In this document: one piece after another, positions 24,101 through 36,300 of the stretch
How the letters are laid out: each line of letters starts with the position of its first letter
How positions within the stretch are numbered: the stretch's first letter is position 1
NCBI GenBank assembly: GCA_047967505.1
Contig: CM106540.1
Length of the DNA: 64,000 nucleotides
Source: Dipteris shenzhenensis
Taxonomy: Eukaryota; Polypodiophyta; Polypodiopsida; Gleicheniales
Strand: one strand, 5' to 3'
The notes under the pieces: model-generated
What the model was told of the DNA's origin: nothing
What the model saw: only the letters and a program-made list of their open reading frames with translations
The model's database searches: none
Program-made: the position numbers and the translations under genes

Positions 24101-27100
24101 CAATAAATGATCAAAGCATTGTCAGCTTACTTGCAAATTTAGGTTCACAAGTCGAATTGCAGTGGAGAAATTACTTTTCATGAATAGTGCCGAATGTGGT
24201 AGCATTCTTAAGGGTTAGTTCAAAGATACAGTTGCTGAATCAAGCAGAGCCAAAAATCCTCATCCTTGCACATTAGGATTACATTTTAGACGAAAAAAGA
24301 ACAAGGAAAACTAAAATCACAGGAGGGAAGATATCAACCTTCTTAGAACAATCACACATAGATGCGACCAAGCAATTGGAATTAGTCTCTTTTCCAGAAG
24401 TATCAACTGCACTGCCTTCCTCTTCCCTAGTGCTTCTTGGTTTTTTTTGCTCTTCTAATCCCAGCTCCTCCCATACTTCTTTTTTATTAAACTGTTCATT
24501 CATAGCTTCAAAGTCAAAATCTTTTGGGAAATTATGTTTTGAACATCCAACCTGCCAAGACAGACGAAAAGATGCAATTTAGGAAAGTCAAGAAGATACA
24601 CCAAAACAACAATCCATTGTACTTTTCTGCAAAAAGAGATTCCATTATCACATGACTTTTGTCCCCATATGCTAGATCCCAATGGGCAAGGAAGCCATGT
24701 CTACCTCCATGAAGCACACAATACCTACTTTTCTTTAACTACAATTTGGAACCTTTTAGAGAACAAATATATTCGTGTTAGGCAAGATGAGATCCTTTTA
24801 CACAAATAGAATTTGCATCTCTATAGAAGAACTACGAAACCACCGTACTTTCCCATTATCTACTCTTTCCCTTTAATCTTGTAGCCCTTTTGTGCTCTCA
24901 CCTCTTTTTTCATGCATATCCACTCTCTGTGTTTTCTTCTATCTTTTCCCCTACTTTTACATATCTCTGTATTTCCCTTCAAAGTTGATTCGCCTTTCGT
25001 TTTGACGTGGCATCTCCACTCCCTAATCTGCTCTCTCTCCTCTCCATTTCCGAGCTTACACACACATCAGGGAAAAATACAGCAGCAATGCCACCAGCAT
25101 AAAAACACTGCCGGGGATGCCGGCCCAGCAGCTAGGCGCCTAATAAAGGAAATCCTATGACACCACAACAAAGTCGTTCACAGGGCGCAGCAGCTTAATA
25201 CATGCTTGCAGCATGGCATAGCAAGCGATATAAAATGTTTTCTCAGATTTTTGGATGTAACGAACCACTATCATCTTGATAGGGGCTACCAGTCCCATGG
25301 ATCCTGAAGGGTCTCAAAGGACTTTGATACAATCATATCATGTCATATCTCTCTCTCAATCCCTAAGGAGCTGCTCCACCAGCAGCCATAGGCCTCGGGT
25401 CAAGGAATCACCAAGAAACATCAGAATCCGCAACGATCACAGATGGAGGACCAAGATTCTGTCAACGACTAACTCCAGCCCCTCCAAACTGACACAGACC
25501 TGTCTACATTGCCACAGGGCTGCTGTCCCATTTAGCAGTGGTTAAAAGAAGGCAGGACTGATCTGCTGGACCCTATGGATCATCACTGGCTGCAAGAAAA
25601 CACACAAACATATGAGGAGAGCAAGTAAACAGCATACTATCTGGTATGTAAAAAAAGGGAGCCCTGTAAAGTTCTCAAGCTGTCAAAGGAATTGCATAAC
25701 TGTTTTGTACAATGCCTACATGGGGGTGTGTCGAAGAAACATGGGAAACGAGCCTTGGAAGTTTCTATGACCTCCTATACAGCAAGGACACCGCCCAAGG
25801 GTCTCTCAGATGTCATCACCCACCTCAACAAAATCTGTCTAGTGCTGATTGAGAAGGTTGATGCCTGGAAGCCACATTGCTTAGAGAGAAAGCACATGTA
25901 GACAAAACGTTGGCTTACGCACAGAAACAAGGAGGGTGAATGCAGGAGGAATGGCAGAAGGAGAAACGTAAGAGGGACAAATGGGAGAAAGAGAGGGCAC
26001 AATGGGAGTCAAAAAAGATCATCCTTAAAGATAAGATTGAAGCGATCGGGACTGACCTGCAACAACTAAGAGACATGCAAGGTGCACCGGAAGTGGCATG
26101 CAAAGCAATGGATGAACTAAAAGCAGAAAATGAAATACTAAAAAAAGAGATGGAACCTATGCAGGCCATCATGCAAGAGAAACATGCTGAATTCACAAAG
26201 CATCTTACCAAGGGGAAAGCGGGGATGCTGGAGTGGAAAGAGGTGGTTAAAAAAGGTACATCAGCCCCCAAGAAGGAGTTCATATCCGATGCCTTGGAAG
26301 AAGATAAGAGACGGAACAGCAAGGCCTTGAATGTCTTGGTTGGAGGACTAGTAGTAGGCGACACCCCTATGGCAGATGCCGAAGCATTGTTCACCAAGAT
26401 GGGTGTCAACCTTACTTGTGATGCGGCTGGGGAGTGGGCAAGGCCGATGCACCAATCAGGCCATCAGTAATGAGATTCCGGACAGCAACAGATAGATCCG
26501 CTCTCATGAGTATGAGGGAAACAATGAAGGGTACTAGGACATTTTTCGATGATGATCTCACGCTCTTGCAACAAGAGCATCGGAGAGAGGGGATGGTACG
26601 TGTGATGGCAGCAAGATAAGAGAGGAAGTGGGCTGCCTACAGAGATGGCAAAGTGATTATTCAAGAGAGATCAAAAAGGGAAGAAAAGTAAGGGGGGAAG
26701 ATGGACAGTCCATGATGGTGTCAGGCCTACGGAACAGGGGCAGAGAATAGATTAGTCTGGCAGTGTGGGACTGCAATGGCATCCTTTGGTCCCATCCAGG
26801 GGTTTTCCTTTGAGACAGAACTAATAGAGATGTGATCTGCTACAATGAGACACATGAGAGTCTAAAGAGAGGCTAGATATGTCTAATCATGTCCAGAGGC
26901 AGGCTACATATGTCTTCTCATGATATCCTTCAAGGGGTCCCTTCCAGCTAGTCAAAATTGCAGGCTATATGGAGCACGGTACAGATTCATAGTGGTACCT
27001 AGATCATGACCTATTCTTCCAGCTCTAAGTTCATGGATACTTTGGGTCTATGGAGGTATCCCCATCAGATCTTTGTAGTGGGACTCTGGAGAATGGGAGT

Positions 27101-30100
27101 GGTTTGATGAAGGCATAGTTACCGCGGAACGGGAACATTCCGGGAACGTCGGATGCTAGAACGGGAGCGGGAGCAGGAACGGGAACGGGAGCGGATCGGG
27201 AACGTCGGGGAACGCCATGTCATATTGCATGTCAGCATATGACATAAAATGACAAAACATTTAAAATATCCAAGATTAAACTTTAAAGTCTTAAACATTA
27301 AAAATTCAAAGACTCTAGAATCCAAACTCCAAATTGAAACTCAACAAGCTCAATAAACGAGCCAAAAAACAGTCGCAGCACCTTATCTAACCGCCGCCGC
27401 CGTCGTTGCGCAAGAGCACACAGGCCGGGGCGTTCCGCCCTACGTTCCGGCACGTTCCGCCTGATAGACACGTTCTGCTCCCGTTTCGCCCGTTCCGGGC
27501 ACGCTTGCAGCTCCGGACCGGCGTTCAAGCGTTCTAGGAAGGCGGAACGCCGTTCCGCGGTAACTATGGATGAAGGGCACCTAGAGAAGAGCATCCCCTT
27601 CTTTCATTACACAGTTAGTAATGCTAGGAGCTCTTAGTGTAGAGGTTGGAGGCCCTCTAGATCTCCTCATCGGGACAGCTTTCACCTTTCTACAGATGTG
27701 CCGAAAAACTTTTGGATCAGACTCTGGAAATCCTTTAGAAATAGAAAACTCACTCTCTTCTTTTGGCTGTCTATTCACGGAGGGATTGCAGTGAACTTGT
27801 GGAGGTCTAGGTTCAGGGCTGACCCTACATGTCCTTGTTGCCATTCTGCAATGGAGAAAGTTAGGCATTGCCTTTGGAAGTGCAGACAGGCGAGCACAAT
27901 CTAGAAGGGTGTTGCTAGGATCTTATGTACTTTCCATACTCCACCCTTCTTTATGACTTGGGACTTAGTTGCTTGGCTATCTCTTACGGGGCCTCAGGTC
28001 TTCTTCGAGGGACATGATTCAGATGGGGCTTTTTCGGTTCATCGACACTTAGTAGAGTCATGTTCCCTCCAGGATGTTTCATTCATTCCTTTTAGAGCTG
28101 CTCATGCTTCTGTAGACACTTCATGGGAGATTCTGGCTAGTATTGCAGCATGGCATATTTGGAGAGACAAATATACAGAGGCATTGGATAGATCCCAGGT
28201 TCACCCCTCTCAGACATTGGCCATTATCTGGACTGATAGTATACATGCCTTCATGGCCATCTAGGCGACGTGCAGGGGTCATCGAGAGCAGCCTTTGCTA
28301 GGAGGAACACTTTTTTCAGAGTATGGAGGGGATCTCCTTTCTTCTCTAATTCTATTTCAGGGTTGACATGGCATTTTCAGCCTCAACCCTGGTTATTTGC
28401 TAGCTCTTATTGAGCTTTGATTTCTCTCATGTATTATTGGCATAATGTACTCTCGCATTGAGCTTGCTCCCGCGGTTTTCTTTCATATTTAATAGAAGTA
28501 CTTTTGCAAAAAAAAGGGAAAAAAAAGAGAGGGCTACCCACAGTGATAGGATACACCTTGGAGTTGGCTCATAGGAAGGACATGAGAAGAGAGAATGGGA
28601 TGTGAGGCTCTTTTCATATCACATCTGAGACTGCATATTTCTATGATGTGGAAGGAGGAGCATGCACAACACATGTGGATATGCGTGTTCACTCGCTTGA
28701 CACATGCCCGATTTTCATTATGGTATGCTACTTCCCCCCAGATACTGATATCATCCTATGTGCATGAGGTCACCCTAGAGGGTCACAACCCATACGGGAT
28801 CATAAATGATGATATAATGGAGTCCTCTAGGCTAGGGGCGATCCTCCTTTTAGGTCACTTCAATGCACATGCAGGGAGTAGACAGGTGGGTTTACTTGAC
28901 TTTGGGTCAAATCCTCTCAGAGTACCAAAGATAGACCCAGTTGAGCTCGGGATAGTGAGACATTATGTGGGCAACACTTATTGGAAATGGGAGCGGTACC
29001 TCCCATAGAGAGTCAACCGATGAATGAGCAGCCCTGAAGATAGAGGCCGGAACATCCTCTAGAGAGCACGACTCCACAAGGTGTCGTCAGATGTGAAGAG
29101 CCCAAGAGGAGTCAAGTCTCTCAAAGAAGATCTGGGGCCCTGAAAGAGTGAGCCAAGCCACTGATCCCCATGTCATATGGAAGGGTAGGCGAACAAAAGT
29201 GCTGAAAAGTCTTGCAATCCCCTTCCATATGATTCTCGCCTGTCTGCAATCCCAAAGGCAGTGCTGTATTGTCTTAGCTAGCATTGCAGCATGGCACATT
29301 TGGAGAGCCAGGTGTACTGAGGCTTTGGAGGGTTCTCAGGTTCACCCTTCTCAGATGTTGGCCAGTACTTGGACAAATACGGTACACACTCTGATGGCCA
29401 TTTGGGCGACCATGTTGGGTTCATCTCGAGTAGCCTCCTCCAGAAGAGTTACTTTTCTCAGAGATTGGAGAGACTCTCCCTTCTTTGCTAAGACTTCTAC
29501 AGGGTTGAGTTGGCATTTTCAGCCTCAACCTTGGTTTCTTTCTACCTCATTCCTCTGAGGTGTTTTTATTACATGCCTAGCATGTTGTATCATCGCACAG
29601 AGCTTGCTCTTGCGAGTTTCTTTCTTACTTAATAGAAGTCTCTTTTTTGCCCCCCCAAAAAAAAAAAAGGGAGCGATACATGACTTGATCATTACATAAC
29701 GGTTTCTAGAGATAGCCGTTACAAGAAGGGATCACTTGATTTCCACATGGAGGGGGGCCCAGCACAGTGGACTGCTCCATGAGTACATGACTTATTGTCC
29801 ATCCCCTCCCACTCGACACTGACCACTCCTATGAGGATTTCAACGTTTCAACTACCATGTTGATGTCAGCCAAAGCATGGGACCCTCCTTACCCCACCTG
29901 TATCCGGATAAACTTTGACCATGCTCTTGATGCGGTCTATTTGAGCCACATGTCTCATGGGCTACCGACCTTCCTTGCAGATGATGCAAACCGCCTCAAC
30001 CACTCTTGTATGAGTGGTTCACAATGTGTACACTAGATCCTTCCCCACAACTTGATCCACACCACACCCCCCAACTGGAAAGATGCCACATAACCCATGG

Positions 30101-30332
30101 TTTGACAATGAGTTCCAAGAGATGAGATCTCACCTCATACCTGAGCGGGCTTTGGGGCACCTGACCACAATGGATCTCACGTCACCTAACAAGCCATAAG
30201 AGGGGAGATTTCTTCTCACATAGGATGGATGAGGTGATTAGTATAGCACTCAGCAAGGGCCCTTTGCCTCAGTCTACAGTGGCTTGTATAAGTTACTCTT
30301 TGATTGTACGTTTCTCTCATAGGTCCACGAGG

Positions 30333-30363
<31 letters not shown>

Positions 30364-33300
30364 TAAAAGGAACATGCATGATACAGGAACACATGGCAGA
30401 AAAAGTCGGCCTTCATAAAGTGGACAAATACAAAAGATACATGTGGCTGAAAATAGAGCTTGGCAAATGCCCTGTCTTTCTTGCAGGTTGCTACATACCT
30501 CACCATGAGTCACCCTTTTACAGTAGACACGGAGTGGACCCTAGTGCTGCGTTTGAAGCACTATGTCTTGATGTGGCTGAACTCAGAGAAAAGGGCCAAG
30601 TCATAGTGATGGGAGACCTTAACGCAAGAATTGGTCAACTACAGTTTCAGCCCATTACGCATGATGAAATGGATAAAGAAGCAGTCACAGAAGCGGACAT
30701 CATGTGGCAGAGAGGATCCGAGGACGACACCATCAACACACAAGGCAGAGCACTCCGATGCATGATTAATGGGCTGCACATGCTAGTCTTGAATGGAATG
30801 CAATTATTCCCTAACACCCACAAGATGACGTGTCTCTCAGCCAGCGGAGGACAGAGTGTGCTAGATTATGCCTTGGTACATGTGGATACTATACCCATTA
30901 TCAAAAGCTTCAACATAGGGATGAAATATCCGGAATCGGACCATCTCCCAATATGGATGGATCTTGACATACACCTTGAACATAGGGAGCAGAAATTTTC
31001 AGCACATGCAGGAGGTTTCAAAGTAGACCCAGACAAACACCAAGTTTATGCAGACACTTTGGATGCAAAGCTGAGAGCAATAACCAATCCCACATGGACA
31101 GCCTTGCAGGAAGCAATACTTGCCTCAGCCACGCAAACATTTGGAGCAGCAACTACAAGAAAAAAGAAACAGGTCAAAGGCCTACCACACAAGAAATGGT
31201 ATGATGAGGAATGCAAACAAGTACGCCAAGAGCTGAAATACATACTGGATGCAGATAGGCATAAACAACTGGAGAAGACATACAATGCCCTCACAAGGAA
31301 AAAGAAAAGAAAATATATTTTGGAAAGAGAGAAATCTGATTTGGTCACTTTCATCAAAAATCCAAGAAAGCTGGAAACAAGTGAAAGGCAGACGGAAACA
31401 GGTCATAGGGGATATATCAGATGCAACCATGCTTAATTATGTTACCAAGTTGTACAATCATGCACTTGCTACTGAAATGGGGAAGGAGGATCTATCGGTC
31501 ACATGCACTAGTCCTTTCACCTTCGAAGACATTGAAGTTGGACTAAAGAAGATGGCTAATGGCAAAGCATCAGATCACATGAAGATACAGGCGGAATTTG
31601 TGAAATGGACAGGAGACCGAGCAAGAACATGGCTCTCACACATCCTAACATATGCTCTACACCATGGTTTCCCTCAGGAATGGCAAGAAAATTGGGTCCA
31701 GCCTTTACACAAAGGTGGAGACTAAAATTCAGTCACAAATTACAGAACTATAATGGTCAGCTCTACATTGGCCAAGCTCTTCAGTACAGTGCTTGAAATG
31801 AAAATCAGCTCATGGGCAGAAGAGGCACAGAAAAGAGCCACCGGACAGGCAGGCTTTCGCAAGGAGCACAGGACAGCCGACCACCTTATTACCTTAAGGG
31901 TCCTCGTGGATGAATGCAGACTGAGAGGACGCACTCTATTTTGTTGTTTTGTGGATTTCAAGAAAGCATTTGACACAGTTCCAAGAGGAGGATTATGGAA
32001 GAGAATGCAAGAAATAGGAGTCCCTTTGGCCTTAAGGGTTCAAATCTTCACCATTTCTTTGCAGGAATGCCTCACATAGAACAGAAAGACCTCAAGGGCC
32101 CCGACATGTTTTGTGCACATAGATCAATTGGCACCTACAGGCAACCTGTCTACAGAAGAAGAGGGAGCTCTCCCAGACATGTTCGAGGAATTGGGGGATG
32201 TGATTAATTTGGCTGACAGGATGAATTACAGCGATAGGTACGCCTGGATGAAGAGGTCCTTGCATCTTGCTCAGCGTATCATGGATGACACTTTCACGCA
32301 GCTGGGGACAGCGGTCTTCAATTCCACAGGTTATGCTCATAAGCTCCTCTCCAAGCAACAACATTTGAAGTTAGAATTTGAGAGAGCTCAAGCAGCTCAG
32401 CAGCGCGCCACAGAGGTGACACTTTGGCGACAGGAGGAAAGGTGGCAAAAAGAGAAGGACTCATCTATTCACGAGCATGACATCGCTTGGAACATTTAGC
32501 GGGCTGCCCTTGAGGATCGCCTCCACAGTCACAAGCAGGAATGGGAAGCAGAAATGACAACACTACGCAGCCAGCATGCAGCAGCTCTGGCAACTTTGCA
32601 AAGCCAGCATGTCACAGAGGTGACCAGATTTCAGCAGGAGATCACACAGTTAAAGGAGTCGTTGTCTTCCTCAGAGATTGCTTAGGAAAAAATCAGAACC
32701 TGCTGCCCCCCCTCCCCCCCCGCCTGCTGCCCCTGCCTTCCCCGCCCCCTTCCTTCCCCCCCCGCCCCCTCCCTCCCTCCCTCTCCCCCGCCCCCTCTTG
32801 CACCCCCGCTTGCTCTCCTCTCCCCCCCCGCCTGCTGCCCCAGCCCTCCCCGCCCCCCTCTCCCCCCTGGCCTGCTGCCCCATCCCTCCCCGCCCCCCTC
32901 CTCCCCCCCCGCCTGCTGCCCCTGCCCCCCCTGCCCCTCTCCTCCCCCCCCGCCCCCTCCCTCCCTCTCCCCCGCCCCCTCCTTTACCCCCGCCCACTCC
33001 CCTCTCCCCCCATACCTGCTGCCCCTGCCCCTCTCCCGCCCCCCCCTTCCCCCCCCGCCCCCTCCTACACCCCACTTCCTACCCGCACCCCTCCCTCCCT
33101 CTCCTCCTCCGCCCCTTCCTACCCCCCTGCTGCCTAAACCCGGCCCCTCCCCTCCACCTGCAGCCTACCCCCACTGCCTCCCCCTTCTCCCCCCCCCCCC
33201 CCCCCGCTTTCCTCTTCTCTCTTCTCCTCCCTCCTCACCACCTTTTCCTCCCCTTCTTGCGCCCTTGTTCCAGGGCGTCCTGGGCAGCATTTCCACAGAC

Positions 33301-36300
33301 GGAGTATTTTCAGTGTTTGAATCAGCCTTTTCACTTCGATCAGTGAATGGTACCCATTCAGCCAATCTTCGTCCACTCCCACCAGCCGTGAGAATAGTCA
33401 TATTTTTAGAAGACGAGTTGCAGCAGCTCAAAAAAGATGTGGAGCTCGAGGGCTCCACATCGCTTTTCACCTGCATCTTTGGGTCACACCCCTCCAGATC
33501 ACAGGCTAGAGACCGGATGCTGGCGGCGTTACCAGGAGATCTCGCCCCACACCTCAGGGATATTCGACTTTTGGGACGAGGATTCTTCCAGGTGGTTTTT
33601 GACTCCCATGAGTCCACAGCCCTTGTTCTCAAAGCTAATCCTTTGGCTTTGGGTTCAAGGAGGATCTTTCTTTTGCCCTATACCTTGGGCTTTGATCCGC
33701 CGGTAGAGGAGGACAGTCAGGTCACATCTCTGTTCATCAAGTTCCATGGTCTTTCTCAGGTCTACCTTCGACTTCTTGGTACTATCGGAGCTACTTTCAT
33801 AGTGGTCACTGAGATCCCCCCCCTTCCTAGCATGCCTTCTTCCTCGGCAGAGGCAGTCAGAGTGGACAGGGTGCCTCGAGTTAGGGTCATTGTATCTGAC
33901 CCTAACATTTCAGATGACCACATCATGCTTCAGCGTCCAGATGGCTCTCTCTTTCGACAGAGAGTCGAGATTGCAAATAGATAGGACCAGTGCAGGATTT
34001 GTAGGACCCTTGGGCACTTTGCTAGAGACTGCCCAAGGAAGAGAAAAAGACCCAAGAGGTCTTCTGGTGCGGCTCCTTCACGTACTACCCCGACTGCACC
34101 TCCCCAACACCCTATACCACGCGCTCCAGGACCAACAGGAGCAGCAGGGCACCTTGCTTCACGCACCCCAAGACCACCAGGGGCAGCAGGGTGCCCAAAG
34201 CCCGCAGCACACCCAGTACCACGATGGAGAGCTATCAGAGCGGCTCCCTTACCTCAAGAGGAGACTATTGATCCGGTTCACACAGACACCATCCAGACTC
34301 CAAAGGTGGATGTTGCTGCAATCCCAAACACTACAGTTCCACATCAGAAGGGGCCTTTAGATGCACCAGCCCCAGTTTCAGACCACGAGGGGGCTACAGA
34401 TACTTCTTCCCCACATACTATTCTTGCCACAGTCAGGATGACCGAGAAAGTGCATGCACAGATGAGGACTCTAGATTCCTCTTTAGCTTAGCCACAAACC
34501 TTCTTAGCCCCCAGCTCCAGTTCTGCTGATAGAGGCTTGGCAGGTCCTTCTCCTCCTAACACGAGTGCAGGTCTTCTTCGCACTCCTCGGCCAGACTTGC
34601 ATCTCAGGAACTCTTTTTCAGCACTCGCAGATTCGGCGACTTTCATGGATGATGAGGAGTTTGTGCCCTCCACCTTAGGGGTCCCAGTCATTGGGATTCC
34701 TTTTGATAGGACCTCCCCCCAGCAGGTGTGGGGATCCTTTCACCTGTTGAGTTTCCTGTCCTCAGCAGGAGTGTTTTGGCCCAAGGGAAGCTGGTCTCCT
34801 CTACTAGGTCGGGTAAGCCTTTCCATCCAGCATCCTCCTGTCGATGAGGATAGTCAACTGGAACATACAGGGCCTAGGCAGAGTTCCACATCGTCGCCGT
34901 AGGCAGCTTATCCAGAATCAACTTCATCCAGGTGTCACTGGAGGTGCTATTGATATCCTTTTTATCCAGGAACACAAGTTGGATGCCAATGATTGCTCTA
35001 AGTCTGGAAAACTGCTTTTAGAACATACCTTCTGGTCGCCTGCTATGGGCACAAGGAAAGGTACTTGCATTTCGGTCTCTCCTTCTATTCTCCCCTTCGT
35101 TGCTGGTCACGGTATTATCTCCCCCTCTAGAGCTCAATGGATAATTATTTTGATTGGAGGGCATAAGATTGGTCTTCTCAATCCTTATGCTCCCAACAAC
35201 AGAGGGGAGCGGGTATCCTTTTGGAAGGAGTTACTCTCTTGGGCCCCCATTGCAGATTCTTGGATCATTGGTGGCGATTTCAACATGGTGGAGTTGTCAT
35301 CAGACAAAAAGGGAGGCAGATAGGGTGTAATTCATTCTTTGGAGGGGGCAGCCTGGGATGCCTTTCTCTTTCAGTACAGTGGCAGGGACAGTTGGTTTGA
35401 TGATGCCTTTCATGTTATGCCACAGTCACTCCTGTACTCTTGGTCGAACAGGAGAATACACATGCCCATCCATGCACGTATTGATAGATTTTATGTAGAC
35501 GATTGGGCACTTGACAGAGGCGGATCTGCATGCATTTCTACTGGGGTTTCCACCTCAAATCATTTTACAGTGGTATTGCAGATTCTTGAGCCTCACCGGA
35601 GAGGATGCTCTGCCAGTGTCAGGATTCCGGATGCTTTTTATGCAGAGGAGAGCCTCACGAAGGATATTTTACAGATTTGGGTTTCTCACATACAGGGTGG
35701 AGTTGTCTAGCCATCACAGGCAGCTGCAGCCATATCCGGATTTAGTGACTATTATCATACAATCGTTGATTCCAGGAGACGTGAGATTGGTATACGCCAG
35801 CAGTTAGTGTCCCTTCAGAGGAAAGAGTAGAAGAGGCCGAGAGATGCTTGGATTCAGGAGCGCCTTGCTACAGCAAGGGCTCATATGCAGACATTGTTGG
35901 ATCAGAGAGCAAAGTATGCCTTTCATGCACGCGAATCCTTTTGGATTCAGATGGGTGGCAGGGTCAAGAAATGCTTTTTCTCTACTCATGGGCCCATACA
36001 TAGTAGAGATAGTGTCTCGCAGGTTGTTGACTCAGACAGGGTATTACAGTCAGATCCGGATGCCGTCATGCATGTAGCTTCGGAATTTTTTGCATCCCTT
36101 CTTACTGCAGATCCGGGCACACAGGCCATAGATGATGCCAGAGATGTTATTTGGCAGTGTATCCCTGTATTGGTGAAGGATGAGATGTATGTCTCTCTTG
36201 ATGCACCTTTCACCAATGCAAAATTTAGGACTGCATTACTTGCCCTTCACAAGGGCAAGTACCCAGGTTCAGATGGACTTACCCCTTCCTTTTTCATTAC

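Larger units (their letters stand above)
25250..30240 (+). mobile_element. LINE-B2, composite element with two nested LINE-A insertions
   Basis: Plus-strand pieces run in order: ORF1 (about 25.7-26.69 kb), EN start (VWDCNGI, then [13 protein letters not shown] at 26.73-26.87 kb), EN continuation at 28.54-28.99 kb ([22 protein letters not shown]) and at 29.68-30.2 kb (DLIIT...[12 protein letters not shown], then the linker [14 protein letters not shown]). The gaps are exactly filled by LINE-A3 and LINE-A4, each flanked by target duplications. After excision the reading continues, so these pieces are one old element. RT is missing. Many stops. Confidence 0.75.

Noticed and set aside
25915-26409. 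164-codon Ser/Phe-rich minus frame
   Set aside because: Mirror of the LINE-B2 ORF1 coiled coil on plus.
27298-27594. Arg-rich minus frame
   Set aside because: Lies across the GGGAACG-rich end of the hAT-type element, which is non-coding.
32541-33346. Proline-rich 'proteins' in the C-rich tract, and Gly-rich ones on the other strand
   Set aside because: Low-complexity artefact of the LINE leader; the real ORF1 begins after it.
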